In this document: one piece after another, positions 9,241 to 20,980 of the stretch
Numbering within the stretch: position 1 is the first letter of the stretch
Layout of the letters: each line of letters starts with the position of its first letter
From: Pseudomonas paraeruginosa PA7
Lineage (GTDB): Bacteria; Pseudomonadota; Gammaproteobacteria; Pseudomonadales; Pseudomonadaceae
DNA: 64,000 nucleotides
Direction: 5' to 3'
Assembly (NCBI RefSeq): GCF_000017205.1
Contig: NC_009656.1
Location: forward strand, 5,336,001 to 5,400,000
The notes under the pieces: model-generated
Told to the model about the DNA's origin: nothing
The model's database searches: none
The model's input: the letters and a program-made list of their open reading frames with translations, nothing else
Position numbers and translations under genes: made by a program

Positions 9241-9742
9241 GGGCGGCTTCTCCGGATTTCTTCGATCTGAACATGTCGAGCGCCAGCATGACGGCGCCGA
9301 CGGTGATGGCGCTATCGGCCAGGTTGAACGCCGGGAAGTACCAGCGGTTCTGCCAGTGGACCAGGATGAAGTCCACCACGTGGCCGAGCACCATGCGGTC
9401 GTAAAGGTTTCCCAGGGCACCGCCGAGGACCAGCGCCAGGGCGACGGCCAGCCAGGTCTCGCCTTTCTTCAGGCGCTTCAGCCAGACCACCAGGATGGCG
9501 CTGACGACGATGGCGATCAGGGCGAACAGCCAACGCTGCCAGCCCGAACTGTCGGCCAGGAAGCTGAAGGCGGCTCCGGTGTTGTAGGCCAGCGTCCAGC
9601 TGAACAGGTCGGGGATCACCACGACCTGCTGGTACATGCTCAGTTCGGCCTGGAAGAACGCCTTGCTGACCTGGTCGAGGACGAACACCAGCACGGTGAT
9701 CCACAACCAGGGCAAGCGCCCGAAACGATCGACCTCAGGCAT
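9233..9742 (-). CDS. lspA: Lipoprotein signal peptidase LspA
   Basis: A 169-residue inner-membrane aspartic peptidase that cleaves signal peptides of diacylglyceryl-modified prolipoproteins. Four hydrophobic segments are evident (from [49 protein letters not shown] and [15 protein letters not shown]). The catalytic aspartates lie in [15 protein letters not shown] and FNLADSAI. The start at 9742 overlaps the ileS stop by eight bases; a longer reading from 9859 runs into ileS in another frame and is not supported. Confidence 0.97.
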   Translation of the reverse strand: MPEVDRFGRLPWLWITVLVFVLDQVSKAFFQAELSMYQQVVVIPDLFSWTLAYNTGAAFSFLADSSGWQRWLFALIAIVVSAILVVWLKRLKKGETWLAVALALVLGGALGNLYDRMVLGHVVDFILVHWQNRWYFPAFNLADSAITVGAVMLALDMFRSKKSGEAAHG

Positions 9743-12566
9743 AGTGGCGAACCTCGCCGCTGCCTTCGATGTTCTCGATGCAACGGCCGCAGAGCTCGGG
9801 ATGCGCCGCGTGCTGGCCGACGTCCTCGCGGTGGTGCCAGCAACGCCCGCACTTGGCATGGGCCGACTTGACCACTTTCAGCTTGAGGCCGGCGACTTCG
9901 CTGTCCACCGCATCGGCCGGCGCCGAGGCCAGCGGCGCGAGGGTCGCGGTCGAGGTGATCAGGACGAAGCGCAGTTCATTGCCCAGCCTGGCCAGGCTGG
10001 CCTGCAAGGCATCCTCCGCGTACAGGGTGACCTCGGCCTGCAGGTTGCCGCCCACGGCCTTCGCCGCGCGCTGGTTTTCCAGCTCCTTGTTGACCGCGGC
10101 CTTCACCGCCATGACCTGCTCCCAGTACTCGCGGTTCAGCGCGGCGTCGGCCGGCAGTTCGCCGAGGCCGTCGTACCAGGTGGCGAGCATCACCGACTCG
10201 ACGCGCTCGCCGGGCAGGAACTTCCAGACTTCCTCGGCGGTGAACGCCAGGATCGGCGCGATCCAGCGCACCAGCGCCTCGGCGATGTGGAACAGCGCGG
10301 TCTGGCAGGAGCGCCGGGCGACACTGTTGGCACCGGTGGTGTACTGGCGGTCCTTGATGATGTCCAGGTAGAAGCCGCCCAGCTCCTGCACGCAGAAGTT
10401 GTGCACCTTGGAGTAGACGTTCCAGAAGCGGTACTCGCGGTAGGCTTCCTCGATCTCGCGCTGCAGCAGCAGCGCACGGTCGACCGCCCAGCGGTCCAGG
10501 GCCAGCATCTCCTCCGGCGGCAGCAGGTCCTTGGCCGGGTCGAAGCCGTTCAGGTTCGACAGCAGGAAGCGCGTGGTATTGCGGATCCGCCGGTAGGCAT
10601 CGGCGCTGCGCTGGAGGATCTGCTGGGATACCGCGATCTCGCCCGAGTAATCGGTCGAGGCCACCCACAGGCGCAGGATGTCGGCGCCCAGGGTATCGAT
10701 GACGGTCTGCGGCACCACTGTGTTGCCCAGCGACTTGGACATCTTGCGGCCGGACTCGTCGACGGTGAAACCGTGGGTCAGCAACTGGCGGTACGGCGCA
10801 TGGTTGTCGATCGCGCAGCCGGTGAGCAGCGAGGAATGGAACCAGCCGCGGTGCTGGTCGGAACCCTCCAGGTAGAGATCGGCGACCGGGCCGCTGGCAT
10901 GGCCGATCCGGTGGGAGCCACGCAGCACGTGCCAATGGGTGGTGCCGGAGTCGAACCAGACGTCGAGGGTGTCGCTGATCTTGTCGTACTGCGCGGCCTC
11001 GTCGCCGAGCAGTTCGGCGGCATCGAGCCTGAACCAGGCTTCGATGCCCTCTTTCTCGACGCGCTGCGCGACCTCTTCCATCAGCTCGACGGTGCGTGGA
11101 TGCAGTTCACCGCTGGCCTTGTGCAGGAAGAACGGGATAGGTACGCCCCAGTTGCGCTGGCGCGAGATGCACCAGTCGGGACGGCCGGCGATCATGCCGT
11201 GCAGGCGCGCCTGGCCCCAGCCGGGTATGAACTCGGTCTGGGTGATGGCTTCCAGCGCCCGCTCGCGCAGGGAAGCACCCTGCCCGGGCTGCTTGTCCAT
11301 GCCGACGAACCACTGCGCGGTGGCGCGGTAGATCAGCGGGGTCTTGTGCCGCCAACAGTGCATGTAGCTGTGGTTGATGGTCTCGTGGGCCAGCAGGCTG
11401 CCGACTTCCTCCAGCTTGGCCACCACGTTGGGGTTGGCCTTCCAGATGAACTGGCCGCCGAAGAACGGCAACGAGTCGACGTAGACGCCGTTGCTCTGCA
11501 CCGGGCTGAGGATGTCGTCGTTGCTCATCCCGTAGCGCTTGCAGGTGTAGAAGTCGTCCTCGCCGTAGGCCGGCGAGGAGTGGACGATGCCGGTGCCGGC
11601 GTCGAGGGCCACGTAGTCGGCCAGGTAGACCGGCGACAGGCGCTCGTAGAACGGGTGGCGGAAGTTGATCAGTTCCAGCGCCTCGCCCTTGGCGGTGGCG
11701 ACCACCTTGCCCTCGCGCTGGTAGCGCGCCAGGCAGGGCTCGACCAGGGCCTCGGCGAGTACCAGGTAGCGATCGCCGGCATCGACCAGTGCGTAGTCGA
11801 TTTCCGGATGCACGTTCAGCGCCTGGTTGGCCGGGATGGTCCAGGGCGTGGTGGTCCAGATGACGATCTGCGCCGGCTTGTCCAGCGCGGCCAGGCCGAA
11901 GGCCGCGGCCAGTTTGTCGGCATCCGCCACCGGGAAGCCGACATCGATGGTCGGCGACGTCTTGTCGGCGTACTCGACCTCGGCCTCGGCCAGCGCCGAA
12001 CCGCAGTCGAAACACCAGTTCACCGGCTTCAGGCCCTTGAACACGAAGTCCTGCCTGACCATTTCCGCGAGTGCGCGGATTTCGTTCGCCTCGTTGGCGA
12101 AGGCCATGGTCTTGTACGGGTTGTCCCACTCGCCGAGCACGCCCAGGCGGATGAAGTCGGCCTTCTGCCCTTCGATCTGCTCGGCCGCGTATTCGCGGCA
12201 CAGCTCGCGGGTCTTGTCGGCCGGCAGGTTCTTGCCGTGGGTGGTCTCGACCTTGTGCTCGATCGGCAGGCCGTGGCAGTCCCAGCCCGGCACGTAGGGC
12301 GCGTCGTAGCCCGCCAGGGTCTTGGAGCGGACGATGATGTCCTTGAGGATCTTGTTGACCGCGTGACCGATGTGAATGCTGCCGTTGGCGTAGGGAGGGC
12401 CATCGTGCAGGACGAACTTCGGACGGTCGCCACCAATAGCCCGCAGCTTCTGGTACAGACCAATGTCGTTCCAGAACTTCAGGGTCTCCGGCTCGCGCTG
12501 GGGCAGGCCGGCTTTCATCGGGAAGGCGGTTTCCGGAAGGTTTAGCGTCGCTTTGTAGTCGGTCAT
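9735..12566 (-). CDS. ileS: Isoleucyl-tRNA synthetase
   Basis: A 943-residue class I aminoacyl-tRNA synthetase charging tRNA-Ile. The HIGH motif appears as [12 protein letters not shown] near residue 65 and the KMSKS loop as [10 protein letters not shown] near 605. The CP1 editing domain lies between. At the C-terminus a zinc-binding module is present with two CXXC pairs (KCGRCW and LCGRCIENI). Length is typical of the bacterial, mupirocin-sensitive type. It lies 23 bases downstream of ribF and is overlapped at its end by lspA. Confidence 0.98.
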   Translation of the reverse strand: MTDYKATLNLPETAFPMKAGLPQREPETLKFWNDIGLYQKLRAIGGDRPKFVLHDGPPYANGSIHIGHAVNKILKDIIVRSKTLAGYDAPYVPGWDCHGLPIEHKVETTHGKNLPADKTRELCREYAAEQIEGQKADFIRLGVLGEWDNPYKTMAFANEANEIRALAEMVRQDFVFKGLKPVNWCFDCGSALAEAEVEYADKTSPTIDVGFPVADADKLAAAFGLAALDKPAQIVIWTTTPWTIPANQALNVHPEIDYALVDAGDRYLVLAEALVEPCLARYQREGKVVATAKGEALELINFRHPFYERLSPVYLADYVALDAGTGIVHSSPAYGEDDFYTCKRYGMSNDDILSPVQSNGVYVDSLPFFGGQFIWKANPNVVAKLEEVGSLLAHETINHSYMHCWRHKTPLIYRATAQWFVGMDKQPGQGASLRERALEAITQTEFIPGWGQARLHGMIAGRPDWCISRQRNWGVPIPFFLHKASGELHPRTVELMEEVAQRVEKEGIEAWFRLDAAELLGDEAAQYDKISDTLDVWFDSGTTHWHVLRGSHRIGHASGPVADLYLEGSDQHRGWFHSSLLTGCAIDNHAPYRQLLTHGFTVDESGRKMSKSLGNTVVPQTVIDTLGADILRLWVASTDYSGEIAVSQQILQRSADAYRRIRNTTRFLLSNLNGFDPAKDLLPPEEMLALDRWAVDRALLLQREIEEAYREYRFWNVYSKVHNFCVQELGGFYLDIIKDRQYTTGANSVARRSCQTALFHIAEALVRWIAPILAFTAEEVWKFLPGERVESVMLATWYDGLGELPADAALNREYWEQVMAVKAAVNKELENQRAAKAVGGNLQAEVTLYAEDALQASLARLGNELRFVLITSTATLAPLASAPADAVDSEVAGLKLKVVKSAHAKCGRCWHHREDVGQHAAHPELCGRCIENIEGSGEVRHYA

Positions 12567-12589
12567 CTCAGGGCCTGTTCAGGATCTCT

Positions 12590-13528
12590 TCAATCAAGCG
12601 GTTGGCCCAGCCAGTAGGCCCGGGCGGCGGCGATATCCGCGAGAATCGCCGCCTTGAGTGCCTCCAGGGAGGCGAATCGCTGCTCGTCGCGCAGCTTCTG
12701 GTGGAAGGTCACCTGCAGGTGCCGGCCGTAGAGGTCGCCGGAGAAGTCGAGCAGGTGCACTTCCAGATGGGGACGGCCATCGCCGTTCACCGAGGGACGG
12801 GTGCCGATGTTCGCCACCCCCTGGCAACGCTGGCCATCGACCAGCGTACTGACCAGGTAGACCCCGTTCAACGGCGCCTTGCGCCGTTTCAGTTGAATGT
12901 TGGCCGTGGGCGAACCCAGTTGCCGGCCGAGCTTCTGCCCATGCAGGACCCGTCCGCTGAGGCTGAACGGGCGGCCCAGCAGGCGCTCGGCGAGATGCAG
13001 GTCGCCGTCGGCCAGGGCCTGGCGCACCCGCGTGCTGCTGACCCGCACGCCATCCAGTTCGACGGTGGCGGCGGCCTCGACGGTGAAGCCCTGCTCACGG
13101 CTGGCGTTGACCAGGAAGGCGAAGTCGCCGGAGCGGTCGCAGCCGAAGCGGAAATCGTCGCCCACCTCCAGGTGCCGCACCGCCAGGCCATCCACCAGCA
13201 CCTGGCGAACGAATTCGGCCGCCGACAACTCGCGCAGGCGGCGGTTGAAGGCCAGGCACAGCACCACGTCGACCCCCTGCCCGCGCAGCAGCTCGAGCTT
13301 CTCGCGCAGGCGGGTCAGGCGCACCGGAGCGGAGTCGGGGGAAAAGAACTCACGCGGCTGCGGCTCGAAAATCACCACGCAACTGGGTACGCCCAGTTCC
13401 TGCGAACGCTCGCGCAGACGCGCCAGGATCGCCTGGTGCCCCAGGTGTACGCCGTCGAAGTTACCGATGGTGGCGACGCAGCCCCCGGCCAGGGGCTGCA
13501 GGTTGTGAAGTCCGCGAAGCAGCTGCAT
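12590..13528 (-). CDS. ribF: Bifunctional riboflavin kinase / FAD synthetase
   Basis: A 312-residue enzyme converting riboflavin to FMN and FMN to FAD. The N-terminal nucleotidyltransferase domain has IGNFDGVHLGHQAIL (residues about 21-35) and ISSTR-like VRVSSTRVRQAL. The C-terminal flavokinase domain has the GSPTANIQL metal/ATP motif and GVANIGTRPS. Length agrees with gammaproteobacterial RibF. It sits between murJ and ileS on the same strand, a conserved order. Confidence 0.97.
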   Translation of the reverse strand: MQLLRGLHNLQPLAGGCVATIGNFDGVHLGHQAILARLRERSQELGVPSCVVIFEPQPREFFSPDSAPVRLTRLREKLELLRGQGVDVVLCLAFNRRLRELSAAEFVRQVLVDGLAVRHLEVGDDFRFGCDRSGDFAFLVNASREQGFTVEAAATVELDGVRVSSTRVRQALADGDLHLAERLLGRPFSLSGRVLHGQKLGRQLGSPTANIQLKRRKAPLNGVYLVSTLVDGQRCQGVANIGTRPSVNGDGRPHLEVHLLDFSGDLYGRHLQVTFHQKLRDEQRFASLEALKAAILADIAAARAYWLGQPLD

Positions 13529-13624
13529 AGCACGCTTATTGCTCAGAAAGTGGTCGATTATACGCGCACCGGGCGCGCGACAACAGGCAAAACGGCATGA
13601 ACGTGCCGCTCGGACGGAACCCTC

Positions 13625-15163
13625 TCACAGCACGGCCCGGCGGGAAAAGTCGCGCACACGGAACCCCAGCAGCGCGAGCATACCGAAATAGGCCAGCAGG
13701 CCGGCCGCGACCAGCAGGCCGAGGCGCAGGAAACGCTCCAGCATGCCGCCCTGCTCCCAGGCCGGCAGCCAGTGCATCGCCCCCAGCAACACCGCGGACA
13801 TCACCAGCACCGCGAACACCAGCTTGAGCAGGAACTTCGCCCAGCCGGGCTGCGGCAGGAACAGCCGCTGCTTGCGCAACTGCCAGTACAGCAGGCCGGC
13901 GTTCAGGCAGGCGGCCAGGCCGATGGACAGCGCCAGGCCAGCGTGCTTCAGCGGGCCGATGAAAGCCAGGTTCATCAACTGGGTGGTGATCAGGGTGAAG
14001 ATCGCGATCTTCACCGGCGTGCGGATGTTCTGCTGGGCATAGAAGCCCGGCGCCAGCACCTTGACCAGGATGATCCCGAGCAGGCCGACCGAATAGGCGA
14101 CCAGCGCGCGCTGGGTCATCGCCGCGTCCGTGGCGGTGAACTTGCCGTACTGGAACAGCGAGACGGTCAGCGGCTCGGCGAGGATCGCCAGGGCCAGCGA
14201 GCACGGCAGCACCAGCAGGAAGCACAGGCGCAGCCCCCAGTCGAGCAGCCGTGAATACTCCTGGCGGTCCTTGTTCGAGTAGGTCTTCGACAGCATCGGC
14301 AGGAGAATCGTCCCCAGCGCCACGCCCAGCACCCCGGACGGCAGCTCCATCAGGCGATCGGCGTAGTACATCCAGGACACCGAGCCGGCCGCCAGGAACG
14401 AGGCGAAGATGGTGTTGATGATCAGCGAGATCTGGCTCACCGAGACCCCGAGGATCGCCGGCAGCATCAGCTTCATCACCCGCCAGACGCCGCTATCCCT
14501 GAAATTCAGGCGCGGCAGCACGAGCATGCCGATCCGCCTCAGGTGCGGCAGCTGATAAAGCAACTGCAGCAGGCCACCGGCCAGCACCGCCCAGCCCAGT
14601 ACCATCACCGGCGGGTCGAAGTAGGGCGTGAGAAACAGCGCGAAGCCGATCATCGCGATGTTCAGCAGGGTCGGCACGAAGGCCGGCACCGAGAAACGGT
14701 TCCAAGTGTTGAGGATCGCGCCGGCCAGGGACGACAGCGAGATCAGCAATATATAAGGAAAGGTCACTCGCAGCAGGTCGGTGGTCAGGTCGAACTTCTC
14801 CGGCGTGTCGGCGAAGCCTGGCGCGGTGATCCAGATCACCCAGGGCGCGGCGAGGATGCCGAGCGCCGTGACCAGCGCCAGCGCCAGCGTCAGCAGGCCG
14901 GAGACGTAGGCGATGAAGGTGCGCGTCGCCTCCTCGCCCCGCTGGTTCTTGTATTCCGCCAGGATCGGCACGAAAGCCTGGGAAAACGCCCCTTCGGCGA
15001 AAATCCGGCGCAGCAGGTTGGGCAGCTTGAAGGCGACGAAGAAGGCGTCGGTGGCGACGCCGGCGCCGAAGATCCGCGCCAGGATGGTATCGCGGACGAA
15101 GCCGAGGACCCGCGACAGCAGGGTGATGGAACTCACCGCCGCCAATGATTTGAGAAGATTCAT
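13625..15163 (-). CDS. murJ: Lipid II flippase MurJ (MviN)
   Basis: A 512-residue polytopic inner-membrane protein of the MOP superfamily with about 14 predicted transmembrane segments. Family motifs include [17 protein letters not shown] near the N-terminus, [20 protein letters not shown] [17 protein letters not shown] and the central [16 protein letters not shown]. MurJ moves lipid II to the periplasmic face for peptidoglycan synthesis. The gene starts the minus-strand housekeeping operon and is divergent from rpsT. Confidence 0.97.
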   Translation of the reverse strand: MNLLKSLAAVSSITLLSRVLGFVRDTILARIFGAGVATDAFFVAFKLPNLLRRIFAEGAFSQAFVPILAEYKNQRGEEATRTFIAYVSGLLTLALALVTALGILAAPWVIWITAPGFADTPEKFDLTTDLLRVTFPYILLISLSSLAGAILNTWNRFSVPAFVPTLLNIAMIGFALFLTPYFDPPVMVLGWAVLAGGLLQLLYQLPHLRRIGMLVLPRLNFRDSGVWRVMKLMLPAILGVSVSQISLIINTIFASFLAAGSVSWMYYADRLMELPSGVLGVALGTILLPMLSKTYSNKDRQEYSRLLDWGLRLCFLLVLPCSLALAILAEPLTVSLFQYGKFTATDAAMTQRALVAYSVGLLGIILVKVLAPGFYAQQNIRTPVKIAIFTLITTQLMNLAFIGPLKHAGLALSIGLAACLNAGLLYWQLRKQRLFLPQPGWAKFLLKLVFAVLVMSAVLLGAMHWLPAWEQGGMLERFLRLGLLVAAGLLAYFGMLALLGFRVRDFSRRAVL

Positions 15164-15446
15164 GGATGTCGGGCTGTCGGCATGTCGAAATTGATCCTGT
15201 CCAAGACCGCGACCGGCCGGGCCGGTTCATCGCGCGAATGCGCCCTCGCCGCCGAACGGCGGTCCGCGAGGGCGCGCCGAGTGTAGAATGCGCGCCGGAA
15301 TAAATCACCCGCAAGAAAGCAGGCGACATCCGTCGCCGATCTTTCCCGCCGCATGCGCAGCCCCTTGACAACCCCAGGAGGCGACGGCATTATTCGCGGC
15401 CTTAATTTGTTCGCTATTTACCCAGTTTTTTTCGAGGAGCTCGACG

Positions 15447-15722
15447 GTGGCCAACACACCTTCCGCCAAAAAACGCGCCAAACAGGCTGAGAAGCGTCGC
15501 AGCCACAACGCCAGCCTGCGCTCCATGGTGCGCACCTACATCAAGAACGTCGTGAAAGCCATCGACGCCAAAGACCTGGCCAAGGCCCAAGCCGCTTTCA
15601 CCGCCGCCGTACCGGTGATCGACCGTATGGCTGACAAAGGCATCATCCACAAGAACAAGGCTGCTCGTCACAAGAGCCGTCTGAGCGGCCACATCAAGGC
15701 CCTCAGCACCGCTGCCGCCTAA
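15447..15722 (+). CDS. rpsT: 30S ribosomal protein S20
   Basis: A 91-residue, strongly basic protein ([18 protein letters not shown]) that matches S20, which binds 16S rRNA helix 44 and the 5' domain. Translation starts at GTG, with GAGGAG eight bases upstream; a non-AUG start is typical of rpsT and is used for autoregulation in E. coli. Codon use is highly biased, as in ribosomal genes. It is monocistronic, between divergent murJ and a terminator. The 283-base spacer to murJ holds a TAGAAT -10-like element at 15284-15289. Confidence 0.98.
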   Translation: MANTPSAKKRAKQAEKRRSHNASLRSMVRTYIKNVVKAIDAKDLAKAQAAFTAAVPVIDRMADKGIIHKNKAARHKSRLSGHIKALSTAAA

Positions 15723-15740
15723 GGCACGCCTTGCTCGAAC

Positions 15741-15767
15741 AAAAAACCGGCCAATGGCCGGTTTTTT
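15741..15767. terminator. Rho-independent terminator after rpsT
   Basis: AAAAAACCGGCC (15741-15752) pairs with GGCCGGTTTTTT (15756-15767) across a three-base loop. It has a run of six T on the plus strand for rpsT and, by symmetry, could stop transcription of the convergent CreA-like gene. Confidence 0.93.
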
Positions 15768-15790
15768 GTTGCCTCGCGGTTCCGCCCGCC

Positions 15791-16255
15791 TCAGCGAGCG
15801 GACGGCCAGGGCATGAGCGGAATCGCAGTCACCGCGTTCTGCGGGCTACCCTCGATCACCCGGTCGCTGTAGACCAGATAGACCAGAGCGTTGCGCTTGC
15901 GATCGAAGAAGCGCACCACCTGCATGCTCTTGAATACCAGCGAAGTGCGCTGCTTGAACACCTCCTCGCCATCCTTGAGCTCGCCGCTGAACCGGATCGG
16001 CCCCACCTGGCGACAGGCGATCGACGCCTCGGCGCGGTCCTCCGCCAACCCCAGACCACCCTTCACGCCGCCGGTCTTGGCCCGCGACAGGTAGCAGGTC
16101 ACGCCCTGCACCTTGGGATCGTCGAAGGCCTCGACGACGATCTTGTCATTCGGCCCGACCCACTTGAACACCGTGGACACTTCACCGATCTCCTCCGCCC
16201 CGGCCAGCGCCGGCAACAGCAGCAGGCCACCGAGCAATCCCGCGAGCTTGCGCAT
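15791..16255 (-). CDS. CreA family periplasmic protein
   Basis: A 154-residue exported protein with signal peptide ([20 protein letters not shown], cleaved around residue 20). The body [27 protein letters not shown], two Cys ([18 protein letters not shown]) and the end [11 protein letters not shown] match the CreA family, whose function is unknown. The start at 16255 lies 11 bases after the proB stop, so it is probably the last gene of an obg-proB-creA transcript. The longer reading into proB is not supported because it loses the signal peptide. Confidence 0.9.
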   Translation of the reverse strand: MRKLAGLLGGLLLLPALAGAEEIGEVSTVFKWVGPNDKIVVEAFDDPKVQGVTCYLSRAKTGGVKGGLGLAEDRAEASIACRQVGPIRFSGELKDGEEVFKQRTSLVFKSMQVVRFFDRKRNALVYLVYSDRVIEGSPQNAVTAIPLMPWPSAR

Positions 16256-16266
16256 TCGTCCTCTCC

Positions 16267-17385
16267 TCAGACCAGTACCAGATTGTCGCGATGCACCAGC
16301 TCCGGGCCATCCACGTAGCCGAGCAGCGCCTCGATGGCGTCGGTCGGCTGGCCGAGGATCTTCTGTGCCTCCAGCGCGCTGTAGTTGACCAGCCCACGCG
16401 CCACTTCGCGCCCGCTCTGGTCCACGCAGACCACCATCTCGCCGCGACGGAAGCTGCCCTGGACCGCCTTGACCCCCACCGGCAGCAGACTCTTGTGATC
16501 CTGGCTCACCGCCTTCACCGCGCCGTCGTCCAGCACCAGGGTGCCACGCATCTGCAGGTGGCCGGCCAGCCACTGCTTGCGCGCCGCCTTGCGGCTGCGG
16601 TCCGGGGTCAGCAGGGTGCCGAGGCGCTCGCCGGCGCGCAGGCGGTCGAGCACCCGCTCGATCCGCCCACCGACGATCACCGTATGCCCGCCGGAACGCG
16701 CCGCCAGGCGCGCCGCGCGCAACTTGGTCTGCATGCCGCCGCGCCCCAGGGCGCCGGCGCTGCCGCCAGCCACCGCATCGAGCTGCGGGTCGTCGGCACG
16801 CGCCTCGTAGATCAGTTGGGCATCGGGATTGTTGCGCGGATCGGCATCGAACATGCCGTCGCGGTCGGTAAGGATCACCAGCAGGTCGGCCTCGACCAGG
16901 TTGGCCACCAGCGCCGCCAGGGTATCGTTGTCGCCGAAGCGGATCTCGTCGGTTACCACCGTGTCGTTCTCGTTGATCACCGGCACCACGCCCAGCTCGA
17001 CCAGGGTCCGCAGGGTGCTGCGAGCGTTCAGGTAGCGCTTGCGGTCGGACAGGTCGTCATGGGTCAGCAGCACCTGGGCGGTCTGCAGGCCGTGCAGGGC
17101 GAAGCTGGACTCCCAGGCCTGCACCAGGCCCATCTGGCCCACCGAGGCGGCGGCCTGGAGCTCGTGCATCGCGCTCGGCCGGCTGACCCAGCCCAGGCGG
17201 CTCATGCCGGCGGCGACGGCGCCGGAGGACACCAGCACCAGCTCGATGCCGGCGCAATGCAACGCCACCATCTGCTCGACCCAAACGGCCATGGCATTGC
17301 GGTCCAGCCCACGGCCATCGGCCGTCAGCAGGGCGCTACCGATCTTCACCACCCAGCGCCGCGCGCCGGTCACCTTGTCCCGCAT
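16267..17385 (-). CDS. proB: Glutamate 5-kinase
   Basis: A 372-residue enzyme that phosphorylates glutamate in the first step of proline synthesis and is usually feedback-inhibited by proline. The N-terminal amino-acid-kinase domain shows [26 protein letters not shown] and INENDTVVT; the segment GTGGMxTK is present as [19 protein letters not shown]-terminal PUA domain starts near residue 280 ([14 protein letters not shown]). It is 70 bases downstream of obg on the same strand; pairing of obg and proB is common. Confidence 0.97.
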   Translation of the reverse strand: MRDKVTGARRWVVKIGSALLTADGRGLDRNAMAVWVEQMVALHCAGIELVLVSSGAVAAGMSRLGWVSRPSAMHELQAAASVGQMGLVQAWESSFALHGLQTAQVLLTHDDLSDRKRYLNARSTLRTLVELGVVPVINENDTVVTDEIRFGDNDTLAALVANLVEADLLVILTDRDGMFDADPRNNPDAQLIYEARADDPQLDAVAGGSAGALGRGGMQTKLRAARLAARSGGHTVIVGGRIERVLDRLRAGERLGTLLTPDRSRKAARKQWLAGHLQMRGTLVLDDGAVKAVSQDHKSLLPVGVKAVQGSFRRGEMVVCVDQSGREVARGLVNYSALEAQKILGQPTDAIEALLGYVDGPELVHRDNLVLV

Positions 17386-17455
17386 ACCCTCAACCTTAGA
17401 AGCCCAGGCTTCGACTCTTCAGCCCCACCGGCCCGCCCGGCGGGGTATCTCGTCA

Positions 17456-18703
<1,248 letters not shown>

Positions 18704-18771
18704 TTAACAGAAAAAACATAGGATACAGGATGCCCCGAAGGCAGGGCATGGCCGGAAGCCGGCGCAGAAAC

Positions 18772-18802
18772 AAAAAAGCCCCGTCGCGAGACAGGGCTTT
18801 TT
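18772..18802 (-). terminator. Rho-independent terminator after rpmA
   Basis: AAAAAGCCC and GGGCTTTTT flank an inner GTC-GCGA-GAC stem, with one C-A mismatch. It lies about 15 bases past the rpmA stop. It separates the ribosomal pair from obg, although partial readthrough is plausible. Confidence 0.85.
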
Positions 18803-18816
18803 CAGCGAGCTATTGC

Positions 18817-19074
18817 TTAGGCAGCAACGATGCTCACGTATTTGCGACCAAAGGCGCCTTTGGTCTCAAACTTGACCACGCCGTCCACTTTCGCGAAGAG
18901 GGTGTGATCCTTGCCCAGGCCAACGCCGTAACCGGCGTGGAACTTGGTGCCGCGCTGGCGAACGAGGATGTTGCCAGCCTTGACAGCCTGGCCGCCGAAC
19001 AGTTTCACGCCAAGGCGTTTACTTTCTGAGTCGCGGCCGTTGCGGGTGGAACCGCCAGCTTTTTTGTGTGCCAT
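18817..19074 (-). CDS. rpmA: 50S ribosomal protein L27
   Basis: An 85-residue basic protein beginning [20 protein letters not shown], the hallmark of L27, whose N-terminal tail reaches the peptidyl-transferase centre. There is no N-terminal extension of the kind cleaved in Firmicutes. It is 23 bases downstream of rplU with an AGGAGG-type RBS (rev. complement of TCCTCC before the start). Confidence 0.98.
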
Positions 19075-19097
19075 GAGTCATATCCTCCAGAAAGGAA

Positions 19098-19409
19098 TTA
19101 GGCCTGAATGCCGGTGATCTTGATTTCAGTGAACCACTGGCGGTGGCCCTGACGCTTCATGTGGTGCTTACGACGGCGGAACTTGATGATGCGGACCTTG
19201 TCGTGACGACCATGGGAAACCACCTCGGCGGTAACCTTGGCACCTTCGACGACCGGCAGGCCGATTTTCACGTCGTCGCCATTGGCGACCAGCAGAACGC
19301 GGTCGAAATCGATCGCTTCGCCGGTGGCGATGTCGAGCTTCTCGACCTTGAGGAATTCGCCTTCGGTGACTTTGTGCTGCTTGCCACCGGTAACAATCAC
19401 TGCGTACAT
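19098..19409 (-). CDS. rplU: 50S ribosomal protein L21
   Basis: A 103-residue protein with [14 protein letters not shown] at the start and [20 protein letters not shown] near the end, matching bacterial L21. It is the first gene of the rplU-rpmA operon and is divergent from ispB; the 240-base spacer must hold both promoters. Confidence 0.98.
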   Translation of the reverse strand: MYAVIVTGGKQHKVTEGEFLKVEKLDIATGEAIDFDRVLLVANGDDVKIGLPVVEGAKVTAEVVSHGRHDKVRIIKFRRRKHHMKRQGHRQWFTEIKITGIQA

Positions 19410-19649
19410 GTGTATCTCCGTTAAACCTGCTCACCCGACGCTTTATAGAAGTAGGAATCGGCCGGCATGGCTGCATGGGGTCGGATGGGACGCCCGTGCA
19501 ATTGCGTAAGGCAGGGTATGCCAAGGAAGTTCAGGGCCCGCGATTGTACGGAAAGGTCCAGGCCGAGGCAAGTGTCCCGGGCCTTTCCTTGACAGCCCCC
19601 CCCCTGCCACCTAGCATGCCGCGCAATCTTTGTGGAGCTATTGTCACTG

Positions 19650-20618
19650 ATGCAACCCCAGGCCTTCTACCGCGTGGTGGCGGAAGATTTCACCGCCGTC
19701 GACGGGATCATCCGTCGCCAACTCACCTCTCGCGTTCCCCTGGTGGAAAAGATCGGCGACTACATCATCTCCGCCGGTGGCAAGCGCCTGCGCCCGCTGC
19801 TGGTCCTGCTCGCCGGCAAGACCCTGGGCTACAAGGGCGACGATCTGTGCCTGCTGGCGGCCACCATCGAGTTCCTGCACACCTCCACCCTGCTCCACGA
19901 CGACGTGGTCGACGCCTCCGGCCTGCGCCGCGGCCGCTCCACCGCCAACGCCCTGTGGGGCAACGCGCCGAGCGTGCTGGTGGGCGATTTCCTCTATGCC
20001 CGCTCCTTCGAAATGATGGTCGAACTCGGCTCAATGCCGGTCATGCGCATCATCTCCCAGGCCACCCGGGTGATCGCCGAGGGCGAAGTGCTGCAACTGT
20101 CCAAGGTGCGCGACGCCAGCACCACAGAAGAGACCTACATGGAAGTCATCCGCGGCAAGACCGCGATGCTCTTCGAGGCCTCGACCCATAGCGCCGCCGC
20201 GCTGTGCCGGGCCGGCGAGGAACAGGCCGAGGCGCTGCGCCGCTTCGGCGACTACCTGGGAATCGCCTTCCAGCTGGTCGACGACCTGCTCGACTACCGC
20301 GGCGACGCCGCCACCCTGGGCAAGAACGTCGGCGACGACCTCGCCGAGGGCAAACCGACCCTGCCGCTGATCGTCACCATGCGCGACGGTACCGAGGAAC
20401 AGGCGGCGCTGGTGCGCAAGGCCATCCAGCAAGGCGGCAGCCAGGACCTGGAGAGTGTCTGCGCGGCCGTCGAGGCCGCTGGCGCCCTGGACTACACCGC
20501 CAACCTGGCCCGCGACTACGCGGCGCGCGCCATCGCCTGCCTGGAAAGCCTGCCGGACAACGAGTACCGCGCCGCCCTGGTCGAACTCAGCGAATTCGCG
20601 GTCGCCCGCACCCACTGA
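19650..20618 (+). CDS. ispB: Octaprenyl/polyprenyl diphosphate synthase
   Basis: A 322-residue trans-polyprenyl synthase making the side chain of ubiquinone. Both aspartate-rich motifs are present: first LLHDDVVDASGLRRG, second LVDDLLDYRGD; the chain-length region GGKRLRPLLVLL is also conserved. The start at 19650 (MQPQAFYRVV) is chosen; an in-frame GTG at 19632 would add six residues. It is divergent from rplU, a conserved arrangement in gammaproteobacteria. Confidence 0.96.
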   Translation: MQPQAFYRVVAEDFTAVDGIIRRQLTSRVPLVEKIGDYIISAGGKRLRPLLVLLAGKTLGYKGDDLCLLAATIEFLHTSTLLHDDVVDASGLRRGRSTANALWGNAPSVLVGDFLYARSFEMMVELGSMPVMRIISQATRVIAEGEVLQLSKVRDASTTEETYMEVIRGKTAMLFEASTHSAAALCRAGEEQAEALRRFGDYLGIAFQLVDDLLDYRGDAATLGKNVGDDLAEGKPTLPLIVTMRDGTEEQAALVRKAIQQGGSQDLESVCAAVEAAGALDYTANLARDYAARAIACLESLPDNEYRAALVELSEFAVARTH

Positions 20619-20638
20619 GCCACCGCCGGGCTGTGACG

Positions 20639-20664
20639 AACGCCGCCGTTTTCACGGCGGCGTT
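20639..20664 (+). terminator. Rho-independent terminator after ispB
   Basis: AACGCCGCCGT (20639-20649) pairs perfectly with ACGGCGGCGTT (20654-20664) around a four-base loop and is followed by TTCGTTTTG. It lies 20 bases after the ispB stop. Confidence 0.9.
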
Positions 20665-20705
20665 TTCGTTTTGCGACGAAAGGCACGATCAAGACTTGCT
20701 ATTAC

Positions 20706-20724
20706 GATAATAAGAATTATTCTC
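20706..20724. promoter_or_regulatory. Fur box upstream of the small gene at 20756
   Basis: GATAATAAGAATTATTCTC matches the 19-bp Fur consensus GATAATGATAATCATTATC at 15 of 19 positions. It ends 31 bases before the start codon of the next gene, where Fur-Fe would block transcription. It implies induction under iron limitation. Confidence 0.85.
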
Positions 20725-20755
20725 ATCTCACAGTCTTGTCACGGAGATGAGCGCC

Positions 20756-20980
20756 ATGACTTATTTGATCGATGCCTGGCTTGATCGGCCACACCCCTAC
20801 CTGCGGATCCTGCACCGGGAAACCGGGGAAATCTGCGCCGTCCTGGAAGAAGATGCGCTGGACGAACTGCGTGACCAGGGCGGCCTGGATCTGCACGAAC
20901 TGAACTCGAGCGAACCGCTGATCCTCAAGGAACTGGTGCGCAACCTGTTCCTCTTCTGCTACGCCCGCGCCCTGCGCTGA
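20756..20980 (+). CDS. Small iron-regulated protein of unknown function
   Basis: A 74-residue protein (MTYLIDAWLDRPHPYLRIL...). It is acidic in the middle (EEDALDELRDQGGLDLHEL) with a more hydrophobic, basic C-terminus (NLFLFCYARALR). No signal peptide, transmembrane segment or known catalytic motif is visible. I know it only as a conserved Pseudomonas hypothetical. The start at 20756 has GGAG nine bases upstream; the ATG at 20747 abuts the GGAG and is poorly placed. A strong Fur box precedes it, so a role in iron starvation is likely, for example as a small regulator or adaptor. Confidence 0.85.
   Translation: MTYLIDAWLDRPHPYLRILHRETGEICAVLEEDALDELRDQGGLDLHELNSSEPLILKELVRNLFLFCYARALR

Noticed and set aside
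9636..12545. 969-codon plus-strand ORF
   Set aside because: Antisense shadow of ileS caused by high GC; no RBS, repetitive Gly/Ala/Arg/Val composition, and ileS is beyond doubt.
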